A stretch of 22,868 bases of DNA, taken from assembly GCA_035630195.1 (NCBI GenBank), contig DASQLD010000110.1, positions 1 through 22,868 on the forward strand, given 5' to 3'. A model generated the notes under the pieces. The model was not told where the DNA came from, did no database searches, and saw only the letters and a program-made list of their open reading frames with translations. This document shows, one piece after another, positions 15,559 through 22,814 of this stretch; the stretch's first letter is position 1; each line of letters starts with the position of its first letter. A program made the translations under genes and the position numbers. Origin of the DNA: DASQDN01 sp035630195. Lineage in GTDB: Bacteria; Acidobacteriota; Terriglobia; Bryobacterales; Bryobacteraceae.

Positions 15559-17286
15559 CTAGCGCGCCAACGGGAGACGGAGACAGAAGGATGCGCCGCG
15601 ATCGACCGGCTCGGCCCATAGCTCGCCGCCGTGGGCAAGGACGGTCTGTCTCGACAGCGCCAACCCGAGACCGAGACCGTTCTTTTTGCCGGCCGTTGCG
15701 AAGGGCTCGAACAAGCGGTTTCGGACCTGGCTGGGAATGCCGGGGCCGTTGTCGTTAACAAAAATCTCGGCGCAACCGTTCTTCTGAATGGCAGAAATGC
15801 GGATCTGTCCGCCATCTTCCATAGCTTCGAGGGAATTGGTGCACAGGTTGAAGAATACGCGCTCCATGCGGGCGCGCTCGACCGGAGCTTCGAGCTTCTC
15901 GGGAACGTCGATGGCGATGTTTACGTTTTGCGCTTCGGCGATCGATTGAAGCGGCTCGCAAGCAGCAGCGATGAGGTCACGCAGGCAGCACAGCTCAGCC
16001 GCCTCGGCCTTGCCCCGCGAAGTGTTGACGAGATCCTGAAGAAGCTCTTGAATACGGCGCGACGCCTTGTAGATGTTATTGGCAAGGCGCTTTACCTGGG
16101 CGGGCGGCAGATCGCCATCGACGAGCATTTCGGAACCGCCATAAACCGCTGCCAGAGGGTTGCGCAGGTCATGGACGATGGATGTGGACAGTTGACCGAT
16201 GGTTCCGAGCCGTTCCTGACGGATCAACTCCTGCCGGGCGTTCTGAATGGAGGCGCACATGGAATTGAACGTCACTGCAAGCCTTCCGAGTTCATCCTGC
16301 CTTTCGACCGGAACGCGGAAATCGTAATTGTGTCCTGCGACAGCGGTTGCTGCAACGTTCAGCCGGACGATTGGATCGACAATACGCCGGGTGAGCCAGT
16401 ATGTGAAGAATACTCCGATTGCAATCGCGCAAAGCCAAATAGCAATGAGGTTCTGCTGCAAGTCCATCAGCCGGCGTCTTGCGTTTTCGAATGATCGAAC
16501 GATTCGTAATTCTCCGAGCCGTTTCCCATCTACCGAGATGAGAGGTGTCGCAAGCATGGCATACTCGCCGGCCTTGCTCTTTTCCATGTGGGCTGCGGAG
16601 GTAGGTAGGGAGGCGGAGATAAGGGTGGACGTGGTCCGTTCATCCAGCGTAGATACCGTGGCGCTTCCGGCGGCGGTATAGATGAAGTCGCTGCCGGTGC
16701 TTTGCTTGAGATTCGACGCAAGAGAAGCTGTGACAGGATAGCCGGCAACGAGAACGTTGAGTAAAGCCGGTCCGTGCTGGCCTTGCACGTAAACCGGTGT
16801 CACCACGACTTGATAGAGGGTGGACTCATTCTGCATGAAGCCGATTGCCTGTCCTGGGAAGCGAGGCGCGGCCGACCGAACGATCGGAAGATCCGGTAGG
16901 CGAGTGGCGCCTGCCAGAGAGGCGACGATTGCGCCTTGCGGATCGGCGACCAGGAAGATCGCGTCATCGTGAGATATCTTTGCCCACAACTCCCCGGCAG
17001 TATCGCGAATGGTGGCCTGATCACCGGTGCTGAACGCAGCCCTTACGTCGGACATATTGCTGATGACAAGGCTGACCGAAGCGAGCATGTCCGCTCTCGA
17101 TCGCCAAAGGGACTCGTATGCATGGAGGCTGGAACGCACTTCGTCCTCGAGCCCCTGAGATGTCGTTCGCACGGCATAGCGCAGCACAAGCCAGCCTGTG
17201 AGGCCGAGGAGCACTGTGATCGCTGCCGATGTGACGATGAGCGCTTTGGGCAAAAGCGAGAGGCTGGAGAACCAGGAGTGCTTCAT
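15559..17286 (-). CDS. Membrane sensor histidine kinase (Cache-like, HAMP, HisKA, HATPase)
   Basis: A 575-residue kinase. TM1 is at about 15-37 and TM2 at about 278-298; between them lies a roughly 240-residue periplasmic sensor with PAS/Cache-like strands (AIFLVADPQGAIVASL, TLYQVVVTPVYVQG). A HAMP linker follows (298-350, RRIVDPIVRLN), then HisKA with STSIVHDLRNPLAA (H372), and HATPase with N-box NLCTNSLEAM (480-489), DNGPGIP (512-518) and GLGLGLA (537-543). All catalytic motifs are intact. It should autophosphorylate H372 and pass phosphate to the regulator and receiver encoded upstream. The start overlaps the cupredoxin stop by four bases (ATGA), so it is the last gene of the operon. The ligand is unknown; the neighbours point to something at the outer membrane or periplasm, perhaps copper or redox state. 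Confidence 0.95.
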   Translation of the reverse strand: MKHSWFSSLSLLPKALIVTSAAITVLLGLTGWLVLRYAVRTTSQGLEDEVRSSLHAYESLWRSRADMLASVSLVISNMSDVRAAFSTGDQATIRDTAGELWAKISHDDAIFLVADPQGAIVASLAGATRLPDLPIVRSAAPRFPGQAIGFMQNESTLYQVVVTPVYVQGQHGPALLNVLVAGYPVTASLASNLKQSTGSDFIYTAAGSATVSTLDERTTSTLISASLPTSAAHMEKSKAGEYAMLATPLISVDGKRLGELRIVRSFENARRRLMDLQQNLIAIWLCAIAIGVFFTYWLTRRIVDPIVRLNVAATAVAGHNYDFRVPVERQDELGRLAVTFNSMCASIQNARQELIRQERLGTIGQLSTSIVHDLRNPLAAVYGGSEMLVDGDLPPAQVKRLANNIYKASRRIQELLQDLVNTSRGKAEAAELCCLRDLIAAACEPLQSIAEAQNVNIAIDVPEKLEAPVERARMERVFFNLCTNSLEAMEDGGQIRISAIQKNGCAEIFVNDNGPGIPSQVRNRLFEPFATAGKKNGLGLGLALSRQTVLAHGGELWAEPVDRGASFCLRLPLAR

Positions 17287-17993
17287 TTCTTTGCTCCCGG
17301 ATAAAAGGATTCATCGACTGTTTTGGGATATTCTTTGCCGTATTTGTTTTTGTGCAGGACCGGTAAGTAGCCGCTCTCGGAAATGGAAATCGATGGAACC
17401 GTTGTTGTGCTCTCCTGGACGGTCAAGCGTGTCGACAGCGCCTGAAGGACGGCGGCAGTGGCGCGCTCATGAACTACGCGCAAGACGTAGTCCCCTGGAG
17501 GAACATGGGGAATTTGAAATTGTCCATCGCCGCGGGAGACGGCGAAGTACGGAGTGGGAAGGACGGCGATGAGGGCGCTCATCGTGGGATGAATGTTGCA
17601 GAAGACACGCACCACCCCAGGGCGATCGAGGCGAACGGATCGCGATGTGCCTGGCGCGTAGAGTCCGATGTCGAATACTTTCCCGTCGAAGTTTGAGAAT
17701 GCGTTGTGGAAAATGGGATCGTGGTTCGGAAACTCTACGGTCGTTCCCGCCAACACGGCAAGTATGTGAGGCACGAACCGCTTCTTCTTTTGCAACATCT
17801 GCGCTCGAGTAGCGGTGCGAGGTATTGTGAGGGCGCCGTTTGCGGGTTCGAGCCAAACGACCACCCCGGAGAAGTCTTTGGCGCGCACGGAAGCCTGCTG
17901 CGAATCGACGAGAGCTACCGATCCCGTCACTGTCGCTGCGGACAGCGAGGCGGCTGCGAGCAGGCTAGAACTGATAAGCCAGGGCCAGATCAT
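17283..17993 (-). CDS. Periplasmic cupredoxin with type-1 copper site
   Basis: A 236-residue protein with a signal peptide (MIWPWLISSSLLAAASLSAA). It has a plastocyanin-like domain with copper ligands in the expected order: H96 in NHDPIFHNAFS, then C132, H135 and M138 in FCNIHPTMSA (C-x2-H-x2-M). Residues 151-190 (GDGQFQIPHVPPGDYVLRVV) match a carboxypeptidase-regulatory-like beta-sandwich. Such proteins are often labelled 'methylamine utilization protein' without proof. It would carry electrons or bind copper in the periplasm. The ATG at 17993 is chosen for its signal peptide and overlaps the porin gene by 29 bp; an ATG at 18026 is in frame. It overlaps the kinase start by four bases. Linkage to a sensor kinase and a beta-barrel suggests it senses, or is regulated by, redox or copper; this is inference. 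Confidence 0.85.
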   Translation of the reverse strand: MIWPWLISSSLLAAASLSAATVTGSVALVDSQQASVRAKDFSGVVVWLEPANGALTIPRTATRAQMLQKKKRFVPHILAVLAGTTVEFPNHDPIFHNAFSNFDGKVFDIGLYAPGTSRSVRLDRPGVVRVFCNIHPTMSALIAVLPTPYFAVSRGDGQFQIPHVPPGDYVLRVVHERATAAVLQALSTRLTVQESTTTVPSISISESGYLPVLHKNKYGKEYPKTVDESFYPGAKK

Positions 17994-19341
17994 AGTGATT
18001 ATTGAGGCGCCGTCCCGCGCCGACATAGTTCGTTCGGAGCTGCATAACTTCGAAGGCGAAGATCACGTTGGGAGCGATGCGGTACAGGGCGTTCCCTGCG
18101 TAGGCGAAGTTTTTGCCGATGGCGTTCGCCCGCAAATCTGAATCGCGATCGTCGTGCTGACCGCCAAAGATGTTCAGGGTGACTCGCTGAGTCGCTGCGT
18201 AACTGATCTGCGCCCAACCCCCGAGTGAGTGCGTTGCGATGACGCGGCCGGGTCCGAGAACTGTGAATCCGGGCCTGAGGGTTCCCAAGTTTGCCGTATT
18301 CTGGCCGCCGTAAAACATGCCGGTGAAACCGAGTTTGGGTAGCGGCGCGATGGACCAATCGATGCTGTAGACGCGCGACGGAACCGATGTTCCGGCAACG
18401 TGTGTCGAGCTAGTGTGGAAGGACGGAGCGATCTCGATATGCCGGTCTTCACCGATCTCATGGCGGAGGGCGAAGCGGCCTTGGAGCGCAGGGCGGCTGC
18501 TCTCGAGTGTGGCCGCTAGTGCTTCAGAAACATTCTGGCTGGCTTCGGCGGTTTGAAATACGCCTATTTGGGCGCTGAGATTCGTGGTCGCGCTGAAGCG
18601 GAAACGCTGCTCGAGACGGACTTGCGGCTGCCAGAGCCACGGATTGCCGGCGTTGGTCAACGGCGAGACCCCGACGTGCGAGAGCGACATTGGCTCGCGC
18701 GGCGAGATGATCGGCTTTTCCTGGCCGAAGAGAAGCGATGTGGATTCCCAGTCCAGCTCGACTGTTGCGATGCGAAGCCTCATCAGGCGATTGAGATTGC
18801 CGCTGATGGCGCGATCCGGATTGACGTTGTTGGCTAAGTTGGCGAAGAAGTCCATATAGAGGCTTCCGTTAACTTCGGCTCCGAAGACTGTGCGGGGACT
18901 CTGAAACTTTAAGCCAAGAATTGTTTGACGAAACGTGCCACCGGCGTTGCGAGGAACGGGGTTGAGCGACGCGACGGTTGGATTGTCATTGCCGCCGTTA
19001 TAACGTCCATTCATGTAAGCATTGAACAGAAGCATTCCGGTCAAGGACAGGGGAAGTTTTTGAGATGCCTCGACTTTGGTTTGGGCGAGCTCCTCGACGC
19101 GTGTCTCTTGCACGGCGAGTCGTTCTTCGACCGGTACCACCGGCGGAGTGGCCTGTGTGGTGGCGTCTCTGGCAGATAGCTGATTCCGGAGCGACTGCAC
19201 CTCATCGGTGAGCGTGCGGTTCTGCTGCTCAAGTCGTTCAAGCCGTTCGAGAATCGCTTTGAGGGCAGCAGTGTCGCTTTGCGCCCAACCAGGTATGGAT
19301 AGAGAGAGGAGTAACCACGAGATCCTACGGTTTTTTCTCAT
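17965..19341 (-). CDS. Outer-membrane beta-barrel (porin-like) protein with coiled-coil start
   Basis: A 458-residue protein. The signal peptide is MRKNRRISWLLLSLSIPGWA, cut before QSDTA. A coiled coil follows (about 25-58, LKAILERLERLEQQNRTLTDEVQ) with a second helix to about 95, then alternating beta strands to a C-terminal phenylalanine (LALAYQF), the usual outer-membrane barrel signal. The N-terminal coiled coil before a barrel resembles the OprO/P- or S-layer-anchored porins, which reach the peptidoglycan. The ATG at 19341 gives the clean signal peptide; the frame is open to 19446, but that part is within the receiver gene. It overlaps the receiver stop by 17 bp. It is likely the channel whose solute the neighbouring kinase system handles; which solute is unknown. 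Confidence 0.85.
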   Translation of the reverse strand: MRKNRRISWLLLSLSIPGWAQSDTAALKAILERLERLEQQNRTLTDEVQSLRNQLSARDATTQATPPVVPVEERLAVQETRVEELAQTKVEASQKLPLSLTGMLLFNAYMNGRYNGGNDNPTVASLNPVPRNAGGTFRQTILGLKFQSPRTVFGAEVNGSLYMDFFANLANNVNPDRAISGNLNRLMRLRIATVELDWESTSLLFGQEKPIISPREPMSLSHVGVSPLTNAGNPWLWQPQVRLEQRFRFSATTNLSAQIGVFQTAEASQNVSEALAATLESSRPALQGRFALRHEIGEDRHIEIAPSFHTSSTHVAGTSVPSRVYSIDWSIAPLPKLGFTGMFYGGQNTANLGTLRPGFTVLGPGRVIATHSLGGWAQISYAATQRVTLNIFGGQHDDRDSDLRANAIGKNFAYAGNALYRIAPNVIFAFEVMQLRTNYVGAGRRLNNHYDLALAYQF

Positions 19342-19705
19342 ACAGAAGCTGCTCCAGAGTTTGACGGACAGCATTTGGGGAGAACGGCTTCGTGAAAAAA
19401 GCATTCGCGCCCAGAGTACGAACCCGGGCTGGAGTTTCCGCGTCACTGTCGCCGCTGATCACGAGGATCGGAACTGCGGCGAACCGCGCTTCGAGGCGAA
19501 TGCGGCGAATCAGTTCGAAGCCGTCAATGCGGGGCATGTGTAAGTCGGTGACGATTGCGGCGAGTTGTACGGTACTGGCAACTTTCAAGGCTTCCTGGGC
19601 CGAGCCTACCATTTGAACATCGCAATCGGGAAGCGCGGCGAGCGCAAGAGCGAGCGTGTCGCCGCAGGTGAAAGTATCGTCAACGATAAGAATGGTTCGA
19701 GGCAT
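19325..19705 (-). CDS. Single-domain CheY-like response regulator
   Basis: A 126-residue receiver with no output domain. Acidic pocket D9-D10, phospho-acceptor D54 (IVTDLHMPRIDG), switch Ser84 (VISGDS) and Lys106 (FFTKPF) are all present, so it should accept phosphate. Without an effector it may act as a phosphate sink, a relay, or by binding another protein. It follows the OmpR-type regulator by 39 bp and overlaps the porin gene by 17 bp. Two receivers with one kinase in the operon suggests a branched phosphorelay. No Shine-Dalgarno is clear; the gap before it holds a palindrome. Confidence 0.93.
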   Translation of the reverse strand: MPRTILIVDDTFTCGDTLALALAALPDCDVQMVGSAQEALKVASTVQLAAIVTDLHMPRIDGFELIRRIRLEARFAAVPILVISGDSDAETPARVRTLGANAFFTKPFSPNAVRQTLEQLLYEKKP

Positions 19706-19714
19706 GGGGTGGGA

Positions 19715-19742
19715 CAGATGTCATCTGAGATCTCGGGACAGA
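19715..19742. repeat. Palindrome CAGATGTCATCTG with adjacent GGGACAGA repeats
   Basis: CAGATG-T-CATCTG (19715-19727) is a perfect interrupted palindrome in the 39-bp gap between the two regulator genes. GGGACAGA occurs at 19711-19718 and again at 19735-19742, 24 bp apart. It could be a binding site or an mRNA hairpin tuning the ratio of the two proteins; function unproven. Confidence 0.35.
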
Positions 19743-19744
19743 GA

Positions 19745-20422
19745 TCACGGCAGAAAGCGGTATCCGACACCATGCATGGTGAGGAAGTGTCGAGGACAGT
19801 CGGGCTGTGGCTCCAACTTCTGGCGCAGCCTTACGACGTGCGCATCGACTGTACGCGTATTCGGAAACGATTCATAGCCCCACACGGAATTAAGAATTAC
19901 GTCGCGCGTCAAAGGCCGGTCCGGATTTTGAAGGAAAAAGGTTAAAAGGTTATATTCGGCGGGAGTTAGCTTCAATTCCACGCCCTTCCTGGTGACCACG
20001 CGCCGTTCGAGATCGACGCTGGAATCGGAGAACGTTATGATCTGATGCGCTTCGGGGAGCGAGCGGCGCATGACGGCGCGAATGCGGGCGAGCAACTCCC
20101 GCGTTCCGAAGGGCTTGACAACATAATCGTCGGCGCCCATTTCGAGTAGAAGCACTTTGTCGATCTCCTCGCCAATCGCGCTTAAAACGATAATCGGCGT
20201 TGACAGGCGGGCAGCGCGCAGTTGCTTACAAACATCGGCTCCATTCATGGTGGGAAGCCGGAGATCTACGAGTATCAGATCGGGCTTGGCGACGAGGGCT
20301 CGTTCGAGGCCCGCTCTACCGTCGCGTTCCAGCAGGGCGCGAAAACCCTCTTGCTCCAATAACACACCGATTGTGTCGCGGAGGCTGTCATCATCGTCGA
20401 TTACAAGTATGGTGCGCATCAT
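19745..20422 (-). CDS. OmpR/PhoB-family response regulator
   Basis: A 225-residue two-domain regulator. Receiver: DDDD at 9-12, phospho-acceptor D53 (LILVDLRLPTMNG), Ser81 and Lys103 (YVVKPFGTREL). The winged-helix output spans about 128-224 with the family pattern LTPAEYNLLTFFLQNPDRPL, VWGYESFPNTRTVDAHVVRL and the closing HGVGYRFLP. It is the first gene of the five-gene operon and the likely transcriptional output of the kinase at its end, acting on its own promoter or others. ATGs at 20422 and 20419 are adjacent; GGGGAA is close upstream. TACAAT about 25-30 bp ahead on the minus strand is a fair -10 box with a poor -35, which would fit an activator-dependent promoter. Confidence 0.94.
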   Translation of the reverse strand: MMRTILVIDDDDSLRDTIGVLLEQEGFRALLERDGRAGLERALVAKPDLILVDLRLPTMNGADVCKQLRAARLSTPIIVLSAIGEEIDKVLLLEMGADDYVVKPFGTRELLARIRAVMRRSLPEAHQIITFSDSSVDLERRVVTRKGVELKLTPAEYNLLTFFLQNPDRPLTRDVILNSVWGYESFPNTRTVDAHVVRLRQKLEPQPDCPRHFLTMHGVGYRFLP

Positions 20423-20481
20423 TTCCCCGCGTTAGGAAGGCTTGCCGTGATTGTAATCGAACGGATGGGCGACTGAGAAAT

Positions 20482-20520
20482 ACGTGCGATGCCCGCACCT
20501 GTAAGACAGACATCGCACGT
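20482..20520. promoter_or_regulatory. Perfect 10-bp inverted repeat upstream of the regulator operon
   Basis: ACGTGCGATG (20482-20491) and CATCGCACGT (20511-20520) are exact reverse complements with a 19-base spacer. Their centres are 29 bp apart. The site lies 60-98 bp before the OmpR-type regulator start, where an operator would be expected, and about 140 bp after the stop of the haem-binding gene. No U-tract follows on the minus strand, so a terminator is less likely. Confidence 0.45.
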
Positions 20521-20658
20521 GACCCACAGCGCCATCACATGGGACCCATTCCATGACTCGCCCGTGGGCGGCTGAACACGGACGATAGTAATACTCTAGG
20601 GCAGGGCGGTGTGTTCGCGATCTGTAAATAAATCGTGAAAACTCGCGCCGCAGGAAGA

Positions 20659-21141
20659 TCATTGACGGAACGCCGTTTTCGGCGCCTGGGCAATGGCAGT
20701 CCAGGCGCATAGAGCATCGCGGTCGCTGGCGCTGAGCCGGGCTGAGGGATGGAGCATGATGTATTTGGCTGGAGGCATGCGCCCGCCTTTGACGCCGGCG
20801 CACATGGCCGTGAGATAGCCGAGAGCGATACCGGGACGGCGGCCCGCTTGACGGGTCCACTCGGAGAAATTGAGTGTCTTACGCGCGCGGGTCACGTCGC
20901 TGGCGAGACCCCAGGATAGCGGAGCGACCCGGCTATACCAGGGCCACCGCGTCTCGTTCGAATGGCAGTCCATGCAGGACCGGCGGAGGAGGGAATCGAT
21001 GTGGCTTGGAGGTGTGAGGCTTGCCTGTAGCGTGCGTTCTTTGATCACGGGTGGGTTCGATTGTTTCGAGCCGGGAATGAATTGCAGCGCGAGGAACAGT
21101 ATGAGTCCGGCCACTCCGAAAATGAATTTTCTCTTCGACAT
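20659..21141 (-). CDS. Membrane-anchored haem-binding domain protein (CxxCH)
   Basis: A 160-residue protein. A single N-terminal hydrophobic helix (about 7-23, FIFGVAGLILFLALQFI) serves as signal anchor. The domain carries one c-type haem site CMDCH (56-60), followed by the family signature RWPWYSRVAPLSWGLASDV and NFSEW, and ends near MPPAKY, where M122 may be the second axial ligand. This matches the 'haem-binding domain' family, common in Acidobacteria and Bacteroidetes, whose role is unknown. It faces the periplasm. It precedes the regulator operon by 236 bp on the same strand, so it may be expressed separately. A redox link to the cupredoxin is possible but unproven. Confidence 0.9.
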   Translation of the reverse strand: MSKRKFIFGVAGLILFLALQFIPGSKQSNPPVIKERTLQASLTPPSHIDSLLRRSCMDCHSNETRWPWYSRVAPLSWGLASDVTRARKTLNFSEWTRQAGRRPGIALGYLTAMCAGVKGGRMPPAKYIMLHPSARLSASDRDALCAWTAIAQAPKTAFRQ

Positions 21142-21197
21142 GCATTAGCAGTGTAGGAAGAGTGAAAAAAGAAGTCGTTATCGAATTGTCAAAAGAT

Positions 21198-21237
21198 CGT
21201 GCCGATTACAAATCGGCACGCAGGATTGAAATCCTGC
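21198..21237. repeat. Twin-hairpin intergenic repeat
   Basis: CGTGCCGATT-ACA-AATCGGCACG (21198-21220) is a perfect 10-bp stem. It is followed directly by GCAGGATT-GA-AATCCTGC (21220-21237), a perfect 8-bp stem; they share one G. No T-run follows, and the flanking genes are divergent, so these are not terminators. The form resembles REP-like dispersed repeats of Acidobacteria or Planctomycetes, from memory only. Confidence 0.55.
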
Positions 21238-21308
21238 CCCACTACAAGGCGAAAAAGGCGCGGCAAAAAGCTCAATTCTGAGTGAGAACTTCGGTAATAA
21301 AAATACTC

Positions 21309-21337
21309 TTGAAACCCATTACTAGCGGGAGTATACT
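21309..21337 (+). promoter_or_regulatory. Sigma70-type promoter of the S8 peptidase gene
   Basis: TTGAAA (21309-21314) and TATACT (21332-21337) are separated by exactly 17 bp, each differing from consensus at one base. The expected transcript start near 21344 leaves a leader of about 30 bases before the ATG at 21374. This is the best promoter seen in the window. Confidence 0.7.
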
Positions 21338-21339
21338 CC
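21328..21339. promoter_or_regulatory. Palindrome GGAGTATACTCC over the -10 box
   Basis: A perfect 12-bp palindrome that contains the whole TATACT -10 box. A dimeric repressor bound here would block RNA polymerase, so it may be an operator. The protein that binds is unknown. Confidence 0.5.
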
Positions 21340-21373
21340 ACTTGCTTGCCTAAGCCTATGGAGGTGTTTTTTT

Positions 21374-22780
21374 ATGGCAACGTCTTTATCGAGCAGCTTT
21401 GACGAATTGCGGGCTGAATCGATTTCTTTCGGAGTTTCGGCCGATACCCCACAGGCCGAAGAGACCGGACGCTACATCATTACGTATCGTCCCGAGGCGA
21501 ATACAGAGGCGATGAGAAGTCTGAGCGACACGGCCGGGCTGCGCGTCGCAAATGCAAAAGATTACAGCGACTCGGCTGTCTCTTTCGGCGCGTTGGGGAG
21601 CGCTGACGCTCTTGTGCTTCCGGAGGTTGGAATCGCAGTGGTGGCCGGGGAGCCTGATCAGGTGGAACGATTGGGAGTGCGGGCCGCAGAGGATAGCGGG
21701 ATTTTGGCAATCGAGCCGGAGCGGTTTGTCTACGCCATCTCAAGTCCTGCGCTAGGCCGACAGGAAGACGAGGACTCAAGAGACAATAACGGTCTTGGTC
21801 TTTCCGCGGCGGCAGCGAATTATCTACGGGGCTATCGCGATGCGCTCGATCACCTGACGGAGTCGCTGCTGGGCAAGGGTGGCGTAACATCGGGGCCCTT
21901 GGAAATGTCGCCAGCGGCGTTTGCGGAGACGATGTTCACGTGGGGATTGCAGGCGACACGGGTCAATGTCTCCACCCGATCAGGTAAGAACATTCGCGTG
22001 TGCGTGCTGGATACGGGCTGCGATATGAACCATCCCGATCTCGCGAGCAGGCCGAAATCCAGCAACTCGTTTGTTCCGAATCAAACCGTGCAGGATGGAC
22101 ATGGACACGGAACGCATTGCATCGGAACAGCGTGCGGACCGAAGGATCCGCAGGTGAAACCTCGCTACGGCGTCGCGTACGAAGCGCTGATCTATGCAGG
22201 CAAGGTTCTGAACAACCAAGGTTCGGGAACTGACGGATGGATCCTGGCGGGGATCAATTGGGCGATAGCAAATAATTGCCCAGTGATCTCGATGTCGTTG
22301 GGAAGAGGCGCGAATCCGGGTGATCCTTTCCCGGTGGCGTATGAGGCTGCCGCTAAAGCCGGACTTAAGGCGGGTTGTCTGATTGTGGCTGCTGCGGGCA
22401 ATGAAAGTAATCGCAGCCAAGGTGTCGTCAAACCGGTGGGCCATCCAGCGAGTTGTCCGTCGATCATGGCTGTCGGGGCCCTGGATAGCAACTTCAAGGT
22501 TGCGAACTTCTCGAATCGGACTATCAACGCGAATGGCGGAGTGGTGGATATTGCCGGTCCAGGCGTGGCGATACGATCGACCTGGCCAAAGCCCCAGCTC
22601 TACAACACGATTTCGGGAACGAGCATGGCGACGCCGCATGTGGCGGGCATCGCAGCGCTCTATGCTCAATCGTCGGCGTCACTGCGAGGGCTTGCGTTGT
22701 GGAAAAAGCTGACGCAGTCGGCTCGTAACATCACGACGATTGTGAAGGTGGACGACGGCGCAGGTCTTGTTCAGGCGTAA
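21374..22780 (+). CDS. Subtilisin-like serine protease (S8), no signal peptide
   Basis: A 468-residue protein. Residues about 32-120 look like an I9-type propeptide/inhibitor domain (RYIITYRPEA, then GIAVVAGEPDQVERL, IEPERFVYAI). A linker with an acidic patch (EDEDSRDNNG) follows, then the S8 catalytic domain from about 195: D213 (VCVLDTG), H245 (DGHGHGTHC), oxyanion N343 (AAAGN) and S417 (GTSMATPH), so the triad is complete. There is no signal peptide or membrane helix, which is unusual for a subtilase and points to a cytoplasmic enzyme or a non-Sec route. GGAGGTG (21360-21366) sits seven bases before the ATG. A palindrome covers its promoter. The domain ends shortly after the catalytic core, without C-terminal extensions. 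The substrate is unknown; a small gene follows 34 bp later. Confidence 0.93.
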   Translation: MATSLSSSFDELRAESISFGVSADTPQAEETGRYIITYRPEANTEAMRSLSDTAGLRVANAKDYSDSAVSFGALGSADALVLPEVGIAVVAGEPDQVERLGVRAAEDSGILAIEPERFVYAISSPALGRQEDEDSRDNNGLGLSAAAANYLRGYRDALDHLTESLLGKGGVTSGPLEMSPAAFAETMFTWGLQATRVNVSTRSGKNIRVCVLDTGCDMNHPDLASRPKSSNSFVPNQTVQDGHGHGTHCIGTACGPKDPQVKPRYGVAYEALIYAGKVLNNQGSGTDGWILAGINWAIANNCPVISMSLGRGANPGDPFPVAYEAAAKAGLKAGCLIVAAAGNESNRSQGVVKPVGHPASCPSIMAVGALDSNFKVANFSNRTINANGGVVDIAGPGVAIRSTWPKPQLYNTISGTSMATPHVAGIAALYAQSSASLRGLALWKKLTQSARNITTIVKVDDGAGLVQA

Positions 22781-22814
22781 ACTTGATTTGTAGGCTGTGC
22801 CTTACGGATTCAAT

